Shown here piece by piece: positions 8,108 through 17,006 of a stretch of 64,000 nucleotides of DNA (position 1 is the first letter of the stretch; each line of letters starts with the position of its first letter). Position numbers and translations under genes: made by a program. The notes under the pieces were generated by a model. The model saw nothing but the letters and a program-made list of their open reading frames with translations, had not been told where the DNA came from and did no database searches. The DNA comes from CAYLGT01 sp964383465. Its GTDB lineage: Bacteria > Patescibacteriota > Saccharimonadia > Saccharimonadales > Saccharimonadaceae. Location: assembly GCA_964383465.1 (NCBI GenBank), contig CAYLGT010000004.1, positions 1-64,000 of the forward strand. Direction: 5' to 3'.

Positions 8108-11100
8108 ATGAAAATAAAACGCCAACATCAGTTGGCGAGTATCCCCATACCAAAGGGGTATGCTCGTGGCATGGACATGAAGGCGCCCGTACGGGTGTTG
8201 TTTGCATGTGGTGCCGCATTTGTTTTCAGTTTGGTGGCGAGTCTGTTTCTCGATGTTACGCATTTGTCTAGCCCACATGCCTCGGCGCTGACGACGGTGC
8301 CGACAAAGATGAATTTTCAGGGCCGACTTACAGATTCGTCAGGGGTAATTGTTGCTAACGGAACCTACAACATGCAGTTTCGTCTCTATAGCGCATCGTC
8401 GGGTGGGTCACTGCTTTGGTCGGAAGAACGCCTAGTCAATGATACAAAAGGCGTGACATTTACAAACGGACTCTTTGCGATCAAGCTCGGAGAAGGGGAT
8501 GTTATCGGGGCTAGCACTGGTTCAACGCCACTAAACCCTGCGAACTTTGCTTCAGGTAGCGTCTACCTAGAGGTGACCATGGCCACACCTGCGAACGCGA
8601 CGACGAACACCGCGAGCACTAGTATGGTCTGGGAGAGTCCCATGTCTCCCCGTAGCCTCATGGCTAGTAGTGCCTATGCGTTTAACTCTGAAACTCTGGA
8701 TGGGCTCGACAGCGCAGATTTCGCCCAGATAACTGCGGCAAATACTTTTACGAACACTAATCTCTTTAAAACAAATAGCGCTAACGCGTTTGAGGTCCAG
8801 AATAACTCGAGTGTCTCGCTTCTTAAGGCCGACACCTCGGGAATGAGTGTGACGATTAACGGAAGTATCGATCAGACCGGAACCACGCTCACCCAGGTGG
8901 GATCACTCGCCGCCAATGCCAACACTGCATACATCAGAGAGTTCGACATATCCGGCAACTACATGTATGTGATTAACCAAGGGACCAATGGCCCAATGAC
9001 GATTGTTGACATCAGCAATCCAACTTCGCCAACGGTTGTCGGAAGCGTGAGTAACTCGAGTATGACGACGGCACGTGATATCAGGGTCTCGGGTCATTAC
9101 GCGTATGTGGCGTCGTTTAACGACACGTTTACAGTAATCGATGTCTCAAACCCATCCAGCCCAACTGTAGTAGGTACACTGACCGATGCGACCTACCTCG
9201 ATCAGGCGCATGGGCTAGATTTGCAGGGTAGGTATGCTTATGTGACGGCTACCAACGGAGTGAGTGCAAATGGTTACCTGACGATCATCGATATCTCTAA
9301 TCCTACTGCCCCAACTAGGGTTGCGTCAGTAAACGACTCCAACCTCCGCGATGCGAAGCAGGTTGATGTTCAGGATAAATACGCCTACGTGACGTCGGGC
9401 GCTACAGCAACACCAGGCGGCCTTGTTATCGTCGATATCTCCAATCCCGCAGCGCCCACGGTGACAGGATCCGTCATGTCAAATACCTACATGGACGGTG
9501 CAAGGGACGTGGTCTATGCGGGTAAGTATGTATATGTGGTTGGGTCAAGCGATGACTCATTTGTCGCGATCAATGTCACAAACCCTGCCGCACCTACCAT
9601 CGCTGGTACGGTTACAAACTCGACTTACATGGATGAGCCCTATGACATTTCGATTAACGGTAAGTATGCCTATGTTGCATCAAATACCTCCGGGACGATA
9701 GCCGTAATTGACATCTCAAATCCTGCTTCACCGTCGCTTCAAACTTCGCTTACGTATACGTTCAGCGGGGTAACACCGACAGCGTCGCAGATGAGTGGGC
9801 GCTATCTCTTCGTAAACAACAACACATTTGGTGCAGGTACAAGCAATATCCGAGTGTTAGACACAGGCGGAACGAAGTTGGGTGCTACTAGTACGAGTAC
9901 GCTTCAGACCAATGATATACAGGTCAGCACCAACGCGGATATTGGCGGTGATTTGATAGTTGGCGATACGCTTCGCGTAGGGCTCGGCGGTATAGAAAGC
10001 GATGGGTCTCTTAGTATTCTTGGCAAAGGTCTTATTGCCACTGCTGACTCGAAAGCCTTTGAAGTCCAAAGTAGTTCTGGCGCCTCGATGCTCAATGTTG
10101 ATACGCTAGGTGCCGGTACTGTAACGTTGCTTGGTAGTAGCAGTAGTGTACTTGGCACTTGGCAGACAGCTAGTAATAATATACCGAACATGTGGCCAAG
10201 CTCAACAACAGCTACCGGTAACGGTTACGTCTACGTGTCGGGAGGAGATAATCTAGGTACTATTCAAAGTACGGTCTACTATGCGAGGCTTCAGCCTGAC
10301 GGCAACCTCGGAGCGTGGCAAACGGCTGCCAATACCCTGCCGCAGCCAGTTTATAACGCCAGCTCGGCCGTAGTAAACGGTTATCTCTATGTTCTCGGCG
10401 GGCGGGCTTCGGGCGGTGCGTTTACAGCGCTAGCGTACTACTCGAAGCTAGGCGCTGATGGTACTCCTGGCACCTGGTCGTCCATGGCGCTTGGGAACTT
10501 TGCACAGACGGGTATCGCCGTCAAAGGCAGCTACATATACCTCATCGCTGGTGACGATAACCCCTCTGGTCTACAGAACCTCGTTGTCGCCTATAGGTCT
10601 AATGCCGACGGATCGCTAACGAGTCTTGGTGCCGCTGGCACGACTAACGCCTATGCCAATGAGTCGGGCGTGGCGGTTGGAAATTATGTCTACGCGATTG
10701 GAGGGTATGATGGGTCGGTCAACCGTACCGAAGTGTACTACGCCCAGCCTGCTGCAGACGGATCAATCTCTAGCTGGTCTTCAACGACGGCAATTCCCGG
10801 TGCCGCTTCTGGCACTATTGCCGCGGTAGTAAATGGAACCATCTATGTGCGAAGTGGTACGAGCGTCTACTATGCTCGCCCAGCCACTAACGGTACGATT
10901 ACCTCCTGGAGCACTTTGACCGGTGCACCATCTGTCAGTACCACGATCGCAGCAAATGGATACCTTTACTCAATCGCTTCGACTTCTCAGTACGCTAAAG
11001 CTGGTGCGTCGGTCAGCGTGGGCGGGGGGATCGACCTCGTGACTCTTCAGAGCCAAGCAGGCACTGCAGGCGGTTACATCATGGCAGGAGACATAAGTTC

Positions 11101-11917
11101 AACTGGTAGTCTGCAGGTGCAAGGTGCGGCAAACTTTGGCGCAGCCGTGAGTGTCGCGGGCGACATAAACGCGGGTAATGGTATTTTCTCGACCGCTTCC
11201 GGAAATAGCATCGTGCGTGTTGGTAGCGCTACGGCTGACGCGACTGGCGTGGTTTTGGTGCTCGACACCAAAAACACTTCGGCTGATCCTACAGGCGCGG
11301 CTGCTACGAATGGCGCCATGTACTATAACTCCGCACTTGCTCGATTTAGGTGTTACGAGGGAAGTGCTTGGACTAACTGTACGCCATCAACAAGGGTTGC
11401 TGTATCGACTGCTACACAAGCTCCTGCGGCTGGTACGGACACCATTGTTAACGGATCGACAGTGCCGCTCGGCACAGCAGGCCTTATCGGTCCGACAGGC
11501 TCAAACCAAAACGGAACGTTGATCACGTGGAGGATCAAGATGTCTAAGACGGCAGCCGGTACTGGTGCGACTACCTTTACCATTCGCTTCGGTACTGCGG
11601 GTACCACGGCCGATACGGCTCGATGCACGGCATTTAGCACTGGTACAGCTACGGCGGTAGTGGATGTGGCGGATGTGGTGATCACCGCATATGCAACTGC
11701 GGGAGGTTCAACAGCAACGCTTAACTGTGCTGGAACCATGTCGCACATGCTTGCTACGACTGGTTTCAACAATGCTGCATATTTTGTACAGGCATATAGC
11801 ACCCAAACTTCGTTTAACTCGACTCCAGCGGGAACCAAGGCGAGCCTATCTATAACTGCTGGCACTGGGTCGACAATAACCATACAAAAAGTTGAAACAC
11901 AGGCGGTGAACCTTTAG
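8108..11917 (+). CDS. Giant surface protein with two beta-propellers
   Basis: 1269 residues. A basic N-terminus with one hydrophobic segment (VRVLFACGAAFVFSLVASLF) acts as a signal or anchor. Next comes a domain common on bacterial surface proteins (MNFQGRLTDSSGVIVANGTY). Residues ~267-590 contain seven LVIVD-type repeats (pattern YAYVAS...VIDISNPxxPT), consistent with a seven-bladed propeller. Residues ~680-960 contain about six kelch-like repeats (NGYLYVLGG, AWQTAANTLPQ). The C-terminal ~250 residues include MYYNSALARFRCYEGS, a motif seen at the end of tail-fibre-like proteins, and a final beta domain. It stands alone between its own promoter and the next promoter. Likely a cell-surface binding protein. 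Confidence 0.7.
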   Translation: MKIKRQHQLASIPIPKGYARGMDMKAPVRVLFACGAAFVFSLVASLFLDVTHLSSPHASALTTVPTKMNFQGRLTDSSGVIVANGTYNMQFRLYSASSGGSLLWSEERLVNDTKGVTFTNGLFAIKLGEGDVIGASTGSTPLNPANFASGSVYLEVTMATPANATTNTASTSMVWESPMSPRSLMASSAYAFNSETLDGLDSADFAQITAANTFTNTNLFKTNSANAFEVQNNSSVSLLKADTSGMSVTINGSIDQTGTTLTQVGSLAANANTAYIREFDISGNYMYVINQGTNGPMTIVDISNPTSPTVVGSVSNSSMTTARDIRVSGHYAYVASFNDTFTVIDVSNPSSPTVVGTLTDATYLDQAHGLDLQGRYAYVTATNGVSANGYLTIIDISNPTAPTRVASVNDSNLRDAKQVDVQDKYAYVTSGATATPGGLVIVDISNPAAPTVTGSVMSNTYMDGARDVVYAGKYVYVVGSSDDSFVAINVTNPAAPTIAGTVTNSTYMDEPYDISINGKYAYVASNTSGTIAVIDISNPASPSLQTSLTYTFSGVTPTASQMSGRYLFVNNNTFGAGTSNIRVLDTGGTKLGATSTSTLQTNDIQVSTNADIGGDLIVGDTLRVGLGGIESDGSLSILGKGLIATADSKAFEVQSSSGASMLNVDTLGAGTVTLLGSSSSVLGTWQTASNNIPNMWPSSTTATGNGYVYVSGGDNLGTIQSTVYYARLQPDGNLGAWQTAANTLPQPVYNASSAVVNGYLYVLGGRASGGAFTALAYYSKLGADGTPGTWSSMALGNFAQTGIAVKGSYIYLIAGDDNPSGLQNLVVAYRSNADGSLTSLGAAGTTNAYANESGVAVGNYVYAIGGYDGSVNRTEVYYAQPAADGSISSWSSTTAIPGAASGTIAAVVNGTIYVRSGTSVYYARPATNGTITSWSTLTGAPSVSTTIAANGYLYSIASTSQYAKAGASVSVGGGIDLVTLQSQAGTAGGYIMAGDISSTGSLQVQGAANFGAAVSVAGDINAGNGIFSTASGNSIVRVGSATADATGVVLVLDTKNTSADPTGAAATNGAMYYNSALARFRCYEGSAWTNCTPSTRVAVSTATQAPAAGTDTIVNGSTVPLGTAGLIGPTGSNQNGTLITWRIKMSKTAAGTGATTFTIRFGTAGTTADTARCTAFSTGTATAVVDVADVVITAYATAGGSTATLNCAGTMSHMLATTGFNNAAYFVQAYSTQTSFNSTPAGTKASLSITAGTGSTITIQKVETQAVNL

Positions 11918-11921
11918 GCGA

Positions 11922-11949
11922 TTGACATTAGCTTTCATCCGCGCATAAT
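11922..11949 (+). promoter_or_regulatory. Promoter upstream of 11977 gene
   Basis: TTGACA (11922-11927), 16-base spacer, CATAAT (11944-11949). A strong AAGGAGG ribosome site follows before the ATG at 11977. Confidence 0.55.
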
Positions 11950-11976
11950 TTTGCATATATACGTAAGGAGGGCGGG

Positions 11977-12483
11977 ATGAGCAATGTTATTAAAGCCTTC
12001 GCCGTGGTGATGGCATCGCTGGGTATGGGGCTAATACTGGGTACATTTGTGAACGCTAGAGAGGGTTTGGTGAGATCAAATCACATAACTCTCTGTCAAA
12101 GTGAAGAGTCTGGGCAGATGGTTAATAGCGATTCTAAAAGAGATCGCAAGTGCCCCCCAAAGAGTAAACCTGTCAATGTTGGTACAATGCAGTCAGCGAT
12201 AGTCAGATTTGACTATGATTTCAATGACCCGTATGGTCCGGGGATTTACAACAGCGCTCGGTCACGAGATATAAAAGCTATTAAAAGCATAGAAACAGGG
12301 GATTACGGATCTGCATATTGTATACAGCTTGATTTCAGCGCAAGGTATATATCTGCTGCAACAGTTTACTCGGTCTACTCGTCCGACCCTAATGAGGTCG
12401 CAATATTCAGTGATTATTGCTCGGCTCCATTTGAGTATTTTGCCTGGGGAACAGCAGCACAGAGTATTTTCTTTACTGAATAA
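11977..12483 (+). CDS. Unknown small secreted or anchored protein
   Basis: 168 residues. The N-terminus is hydrophobic (AFAVVMASLGMGLILGTFV), a signal peptide or anchor. The mature part has four cysteines (LCQSEE, KCPPKS, YCIQLD, DYCSAP), so two disulfides are possible. No family is recognised. The gene is more AT-rich than its neighbours, has its own promoter and a near-perfect Shine-Dalgarno, and is followed by the promoter of the next gene. Confidence 0.55.
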   Translation: MSNVIKAFAVVMASLGMGLILGTFVNAREGLVRSNHITLCQSEESGQMVNSDSKRDRKCPPKSKPVNVGTMQSAIVRFDYDFNDPYGPGIYNSARSRDIKAIKSIETGDYGSAYCIQLDFSARYISAATVYSVYSSDPNEVAIFSDYCSAPFEYFAWGTAAQSIFFTE

Positions 12484-12533
12484 CTTCTTGGAAGCAGTGT
12501 TTGTCATGTAGGTCACAGAGTGATTGCCATAAG

Positions 12534-12542
12534 TGCTATAAT
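12534..12542 (+). promoter_or_regulatory. Extended -10 promoter (TGCTATAAT)
   Basis: TGCTATAAT, then AAGGAG at 12552-12557 and the ATG at 12567. This arrangement decides the start of the downstream gene against an in-frame TTG at 12501, which would lie upstream of the transcript. Confidence 0.6.
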
Positions 12543-12566
12543 TTACTCTATAAGGAGTTTATAGAA

Positions 12567-13076
12567 ATGGACAGAAACACTGCGCGCCCAGGCGCCCTGA
12601 GAGGTCAGGTTTCACAACCGCACGTGAGCACTCCCTCCCCAGCGCCAACTCATCAACCTGCACGACAAGGAAGAGGTCGAAAAAAACTTTGGTTGGCCGT
12701 TGCGATAGCCCTTTTAATCGTTGGGCTGATGATATGTATGTACTTATGGAAGGGTGCTGGCATGAAGGAGCCTGCAAGCGATCGCTACCAGGCAGTATTC
12801 ATGAACAATGGCCAGGTGTTCTTTGGTAAGTTAAAGAACGTTAACGGCACGTATCTGAAACTAGAAAGGGCATTCTACACAAAGAAGCAGGACGTACCGG
12901 CTACGGCGACTGATGAACAAAAAAAGGCAATCGAAAACAACATCTCCCTGGTTAAAGTTGGCGATGAAGTGTATGGACCAGAAAATATCATGATGATACG
13001 TTCTGACCAGGTTCTGTTTTGGCAGGACCTGAAGGGTGATAGCAAGGTTGCGAAAGCGATTGACGACGCTAAGTAA
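12567..13076 (+). CDS. Single-pass membrane protein of unknown function
   Basis: 169 residues from the ATG at 12567, chosen from the AAGGAG site and promoter. A proline/serine-rich cytoplasmic N-terminus of ~35 residues precedes a transmembrane helix (KLWLAVAIALLIVGLMICMY) and an outer domain with YQAVFMNNGQVFFGKLKN, a pattern I associate with conserved CPR membrane proteins of unknown role. The end of the protein is acidic/basic and soluble. The next gene, a stalk protein, starts 19 bases downstream, so the two may be cotranscribed. Confidence 0.6.
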   Translation: MDRNTARPGALRGQVSQPHVSTPSPAPTHQPARQGRGRKKLWLAVAIALLIVGLMICMYLWKGAGMKEPASDRYQAVFMNNGQVFFGKLKNVNGTYLKLERAFYTKKQDVPATATDEQKKAIENNISLVKVGDEVYGPENIMMIRSDQVLFWQDLKGDSKVAKAIDDAK

Positions 13077-13095
13077 ATTATGAGAAGGGCACTAT

Positions 13096-14631
13096 ATGGG
13101 ATTTAATCCATCTGTATCCGGTATCGGCGGTGCGAGCGACGTAGCGTTCAACACAAAAACGGACGGTGATCTGCTGACCTATGATCAGGCAGTAGATAAA
13201 TGGCGTAACGTTGCTCCGACTCCACCAAATCCAACAATGGGCGGAGACCTTTCGGGTACTGCGAGCAATGCACAGATCGTTGCCGGTGCCGTTGGTACCA
13301 ACGAGCTTGCTGCACTGGCTGTAACCGACGCAAAAGTAGCGACTGGAATCGCACAGAGCAAGATCACGAACCTAACCTCTGACCTAGCAAGTAAAGCAAG
13401 CGCCACACATACCCACGGGGCAGCAGATATCACCTCGGGTACCGTGGCGAGTGCGCGTCTTGGCTCTGGGACTGCCGATAACACAACGTTCCTTCGTGGT
13501 GACGGAACCTGGGCTATCCCAAGTGGGGGCGGGGGAAGTACAGCCTATGACATACGCGGCCAGCGGACAATCGTAGTTGCGGCCAACGATGAAAGCGCAG
13601 CAGTAAAAAGCGTCGCTGACTATACCTGTGACGGCGTAGCAGATGAAGTACAGATCAACCTGGCGCTTGCTGATGTCGGTGTCGAGACTCTCAACAAGGG
13701 TGGTAATGGTGGAATTGTAGTGCTCGTGGGCCGTCGTTTTAACGTAGCTGGCCCGATACTTGTACCCTCACAAACTACGCTGCGCGGTGCCTATGGCAAG
13801 CAGGGGACATGGATTTACCAGTCTGGCGGGTATGCTCCTGGGGCAGCAGGAGGGCTTATAGAGTGCGCAACTGCCAATACGCAGTACATTGAGATCAGTG
13901 ATCTAGGACTTCATGGCAATAACGCCTCGGTGTGCGGGGTATATCTGTATACTGCAACCGGACAAGAGTTCGATGCCTTTCACGTCGTGAAAAACCTCTA
14001 TATCTGGAATGTTGGCCAGCATGGTCTTCGGGTACAGAATGGTTCAGGCGGCCGTCAGCGAGGTAACCATTTCTCTGAAATTCGAGTAATCAATCCCGGT
14101 GTGCATGGGGTATATTCGCAGTGCCCCGACTCGTTTTATGAGCGTATCGATGTCGGTTCAGCTGGCTCCCATGGCTTTAACTGTGAACACAGCAACAATC
14201 GTTACGTAAACTGCAAGTCCTGGTATTCCGATGGCTCAGGGTTTTACATAACGACTGGTCGCGACAACCAGTTCTCGGCCTGCGAGTCTCAAGACAATGC
14301 TCAGCATGGTTTTTATATCGGTTCACCTCGAAACACACTGACAAGCTGTTGCGCTGACTCGAACTCATATGACGGCAGTCCTTCTGGTTCGATGACGGGC
14401 AATAATCTCTATGATGGTTTTTATGTTGCTGGTCGGGGCACCAATCTTCAAGGCTCGGCAAGTGACAAAAACGAAAGTAACCGAGGCGTACGTCAGAGAT
14501 ATGGTGTAAATTTGGTTGGTTCACCTGCGGTTATCGTGAATGTCACCGCAACAAGTAACCATGCCACTGCGGAGCAGGGTGGTTCGGGCGGTGCGGGCTC
14601 GGTGGTAAATGTGGTTTCAAGTACTCTATAG
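13096..14631 (+). CDS. Tail-fibre-like stalk with right-handed beta-helix tip
   Basis: 511 residues. Residues 1-150 are the shared stalk: MGFNPSVSGIGGASDVAF, DLLTYDQAVDKWRNV, SGIAQSKITNLTSDLASK, THTHGAADITSGTVASARLG and LRGDGTWAIPSGGGG. From ~residue 155 the sequence reads as a pectate-lyase-like right-handed beta-helix (DYTCDGVADEVQINLAL, NVAGPILVPSQTTLRGA, LYIWNVGQHGLRVQNGSGG, NCEHSNNRYVNCKSWYSDG, FYITTGRDNQFSACESQDN). That fold is common in phage tailspike depolymerases and polysaccharide lyases. No signal peptide. The catalytic residues cannot be assigned. This is the largest tip of the four stalk proteins. Confidence 0.75.
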   Translation: MGFNPSVSGIGGASDVAFNTKTDGDLLTYDQAVDKWRNVAPTPPNPTMGGDLSGTASNAQIVAGAVGTNELAALAVTDAKVATGIAQSKITNLTSDLASKASATHTHGAADITSGTVASARLGSGTADNTTFLRGDGTWAIPSGGGGSTAYDIRGQRTIVVAANDESAAVKSVADYTCDGVADEVQINLALADVGVETLNKGGNGGIVVLVGRRFNVAGPILVPSQTTLRGAYGKQGTWIYQSGGYAPGAAGGLIECATANTQYIEISDLGLHGNNASVCGVYLYTATGQEFDAFHVVKNLYIWNVGQHGLRVQNGSGGRQRGNHFSEIRVINPGVHGVYSQCPDSFYERIDVGSAGSHGFNCEHSNNRYVNCKSWYSDGSGFYITTGRDNQFSACESQDNAQHGFYIGSPRNTLTSCCADSNSYDGSPSGSMTGNNLYDGFYVAGRGTNLQGSASDKNESNRGVRQRYGVNLVGSPAVIVNVTATSNHATAEQGGSGGAGSVVNVVSSTL

Positions 14632-14640
14632 CCCCTGGGC

Positions 14641-14646
14641 TATACT
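14641..14646 (+). promoter_or_regulatory. -10 box six bases before mutM ATG
   Basis: TATACT followed by GTTTAT and ATG. A start about 7 bases after the box would fall on the A of the ATG, that is, a leaderless mRNA. No ribosome site and no -35 are seen. Confidence 0.5.
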
Positions 14647-14652
14647 GTTTAT

Positions 14653-15519
14653 ATGCCAGAACTTCCAGAAGTCGAGACGGTTCGTCGTGGGTTGCGTGAG
14701 TTGATAGTTGGCCGTCGTATCCAGGCGGCTACGTATGACACGCCGAAAAGTTTTCCGAATACACCAGCGGACGTAGAACGGTTTCTGCTCGGCGTAACCA
14801 TCCTCGATGTACGGCGACGAGCTAAAGTTCTGATGATCGATTTGTCGAGTCAGTATAGTCTTCTGGTACATCTCAAGATGACAGGGCAGTTAGTCTTTCG
14901 TGGCCACCAGAACTTCGGCGCGGGACACCCAAACGACAGCCTGATAGGTGAACTGCCAGACCGTTCGACACGTGTGACAGTCACGTTTGATGACGGGAGC
15001 CATCTGTACTTTAACGATCAGCGAAAATTTGGCTGGATGAAGCTGTATCCGACCATCGAGATCCCATACATAGACTTCATGAAAAAAGTCGGTCCAGAGC
15101 CCCTCGAAGACAGTTTCACTGCCGCCGACTTCACTGCGCGCATGCGACGTCGAAATGGCACGACGGTCAAAGCGGCGCTACTTGACCAAACGGTGCTCGC
15201 CGGCGTGGGCAATATCTACGCCGATGAGTCGCTGTGGGGTGCCAAAATTCATCCGGCACGCCGTGTAAAAGAACTCACCGACGAACAATTAGCGCTACTG
15301 CTGAGTGAAGTGAAATACGTGATGAGTTTGAGCATCGAAAAAGGCGGCTCGACCGATCGTAATTATGTAAACGCAGAAGGTAAGCGGGGGAGTTACATCG
15401 ACTTTGCGAGGGTGTTTCGTCGAGAGGGCCTCGCTTGTCCGCGATGCGGCAGCATCATCGAGAAATCACGTGTTGCTGGACGAGGAACGCATAGCTGTCC
15501 AGTCTGTCAGGTACAATAA
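14653..15519 (+). CDS. mutM: Formamidopyrimidine-DNA glycosylase
   Basis: 288 residues, normal length. It removes oxidised purines such as 8-oxoguanine from DNA and nicks the abasic site (base excision repair). The N-terminus MPELPEVETVRRGL contains the catalytic Pro2 (after Met removal) and Glu3. HLKMTGQLVF holds the conserved lysine. VLAGVGNIYADESLW is the helix-two-turn-helix region, and the C-terminal zinc finger is complete (CPRCG...CPVCQ). The gene follows the beta-helix gene after 21 bases with its own -10 box, and holA follows after 6 bases. Confidence 0.97.
   Translation: MPELPEVETVRRGLRELIVGRRIQAATYDTPKSFPNTPADVERFLLGVTILDVRRRAKVLMIDLSSQYSLLVHLKMTGQLVFRGHQNFGAGHPNDSLIGELPDRSTRVTVTFDDGSHLYFNDQRKFGWMKLYPTIEIPYIDFMKKVGPEPLEDSFTAADFTARMRRRNGTTVKAALLDQTVLAGVGNIYADESLWGAKIHPARRVKELTDEQLALLLSEVKYVMSLSIEKGGSTDRNYVNAEGKRGSYIDFARVFRREGLACPRCGSIIEKSRVAGRGTHSCPVCQVQ
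15512..15517 (+). promoter_or_regulatory. Possible -10 box at the mutM end for holA
   Basis: TACAAT lies 8 bases before the holA ATG and overlaps the mutM stop. It fits the leaderless spacing seen elsewhere, but holA may simply be read from the mutM transcript. Confidence 0.3.
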
Positions 15520-15525
15520 GAGACG

Positions 15526-16428
15526 ATGATCACGCTACTGACTGGGGAAAATGACTTTGCGCTTGCAGCTGCGCTCCGGACACTTGTTCGAGACGACGGC
15601 GCTCAGGCTGAGGTTTTTGAAGCCGGTGATCTCGAAGTTTCTCAGCTGCCTGATCTGCTCGCTGGAGTAACCCTGTTTAGTAGCGAGCGGTATATCGTTA
15701 TAAAAAACGTCGATGAGCACAAGCAGCTCTGGGAAGAGTTGGAAAAATGGGTCGAAAAAATTTCCGAAGATACCCAGCTTGTCCTTACTGCTCGCAAGCC
15801 TGACAAGCGCACGAGAACGTATAAATTACTCGCTAAACAGGCAACGATTCGTGAGTATACTCAACTGGAAACGTCCGAATTACTGTCGTGGTTAAAGGGT
15901 GAGGCGCGCGCACGAGAAGTTGATATCTCTGACGATGTTGCCCGATATTTACTCGAATACGTCGGCCATGATCAATGGCGTCTGACAGGTGAGCTCGAGA
16001 AGCTGCTACTGAGTGGTAAGCCTTTGACTCGAACCCTTATCCAAGACATCGCAGAGCCTTACCCTGAAGCGAGTGCCTTTGAGCTGCTCGATAGCCTGTT
16101 CCGGGGCGAGACAGATAAAGTGGATCGCTTACTAGAGCTGCTAGCAGAAAGGGAAGACCCCTACATGTTCTTTGGGTTAGTGAGCTCTCAGGTGCTGGCG
16201 CTGCTCGCCATCACAACGGGCGGTTCACGGCGACCTGACGAAGTCGCAAAAGATTTTGGACTTCATCCCTTCGTTGTTCGCAAACTCTCCTCTATCGCTA
16301 CGAAGCTAGGTAGGTCCCGAGTCTCGGTCGTGGTAGACAAGCTTGCGGACTGCGACGTGCGCATAAAAACGAGCGGCGTTGAGCCGTGGGTACAGCTACG
16401 GCGTACCCTCCAGAGTATCGTCATATAA
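15526..16428 (+). CDS. holA: DNA polymerase III subunit delta
   Basis: 300 residues. The clamp-loader subunit that opens the sliding clamp. The sequence matches the HolA pattern: MITLLTGENDFALAAALRTL at the start, FSSERYIVIKNVDEH, an AAA-like lid region, and SAFELLDSLFRGETDKVDRL with EDPYMFFGLVSSQVLALL toward the C-terminal collar domain, ending QLRRTLQSIVI. There are only six bases to mutM, so the pair is likely an operon. It is followed by a bidirectional terminator shared with rpsT. Confidence 0.88.
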   Translation: MITLLTGENDFALAAALRTLVRDDGAQAEVFEAGDLEVSQLPDLLAGVTLFSSERYIVIKNVDEHKQLWEELEKWVEKISEDTQLVLTARKPDKRTRTYKLLAKQATIREYTQLETSELLSWLKGEARAREVDISDDVARYLLEYVGHDQWRLTGELEKLLLSGKPLTRTLIQDIAEPYPEASAFELLDSLFRGETDKVDRLLELLAEREDPYMFFGLVSSQVLALLAITTGGSRRPDEVAKDFGLHPFVVRKLSSIATKLGRSRVSVVVDKLADCDVRIKTSGVEPWVQLRRTLQSIVI

Positions 16429-16458
16429 AAAAACACCTCCGTGATGGAGGTGTTTTTC
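16427..16458. terminator. Bidirectional terminator holA / rpsT
   Basis: Stem AAAACACCTCC / GGAGGTGTTTT with loop GTGAT, flanked by A-run and T-run on either side, between convergent holA and rpsT. Confidence 0.85.
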
Positions 16459-16461
16459 GAG

Positions 16462-16821
16462 CTATTTCTTAGCCGCAGGTTTTTTAGCTGGGGCTTTTTT
16501 CGCAGCTGGCTTTTTGGCGGCCGGTTTCTTCGCAGCGGTTTTCGCCGCGGCTGGTTTGCTGGCTTTTTTCTCGAGTTTCACGCCAGCTGCTTTTGCAGCT
16601 TTGGCGACGCTTGCTTTGCGGCGGGCAGCGGTGTTTTTTGTGATCAAGTTTTTCTTTACCGCTTTGTCGATTTCACTCTGAACGCCAGAGAGACTCTTGG
16701 CAGTTGGTTTTGCGGTGAAAGCTTTCATAGCTGTTTTGATGGCTTTTTTCGTTGCCACGTTGCGGTCACGACGCTTGGTCGTTTGGCGCATACGCTTGAT
16801 GGCAGATTTGATGATTGGCAC
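16462..16821 (-). CDS. rpsT: 30S ribosomal protein S20 with basic tail
   Basis: 119 residues with a GTG start. The core (MPIIKSAIKRMRQTTKRRDR, AARRKASVAKAAKAAG) matches S20, which binds 16S rRNA early in 30S assembly. The usual length is about 85-90 residues; here an extra ~30-residue tail of Ala/Lys/Pro repeats (AAKKPAAKKPAAKKAPAKK) resembles histone H1 tails. The gene has its own promoter in the divergent region with the DHH-like gene, and shares a terminator with holA. Confidence 0.93.
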   Translation of the reverse strand: MPIIKSAIKRMRQTTKRRDRNVATKKAIKTAMKAFTAKPTAKSLSGVQSEIDKAVKKNLITKNTAARRKASVAKAAKAAGVKLEKKASKPAAAKTAAKKPAAKKPAAKKAPAKKPAAKK

Positions 16822-16875
16822 TGTGATTTACTTCCTTTTCTTACTCTTTAGAGCTGCTAAAACAATCAATGCAAA

Positions 16876-16905
16876 ATTATAGCGAAAGTTGACCAATCTG
16901 TAAAG
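16876..16905 (-). promoter_or_regulatory. rpsT promoter
   Basis: On the minus strand CTTTAC (16905-16900), 18-base spacer, TATAAT (16881-16876). The leader to the GTG at 16821 contains AAAAGGAAG. Confidence 0.6.
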
Positions 16906-16917
16906 GGGTGTACCCCT
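16904..16917. promoter_or_regulatory. Palindrome between divergent promoters
   Basis: AGGGGTGTACCCCT is a perfect inverted repeat lying between the rpsT promoter and the promoter of the gene at 17007. It could be an operator for either gene. Confidence 0.35.
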
Positions 16918-16929
16918 GAGTAAAAACCC

Positions 16930-16959
16930 TTGACGACTTGAAGGTGCTTATGGTACTCT
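16930..16959 (+). promoter_or_regulatory. Promoter for DHH-like gene
   Basis: TTGACG (16930-16935), 18-base spacer, TACTCT (16954-16959) preceded by TGG. Leader about 40 nt without a clear ribosome site. Confidence 0.5.
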
Positions 16960-17006
16960 TACCCCAAGAAACGCTATAAAAATCAAAAAACGTTTAAGAG
17001 ACAAAC

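Noticed and set aside
1..14631. Complete prophage or tailocin
   Set aside because: Only fibre-like and accessory proteins are present; no capsid, portal, tube, sheath, baseplate or lysis genes were recognised in the window.
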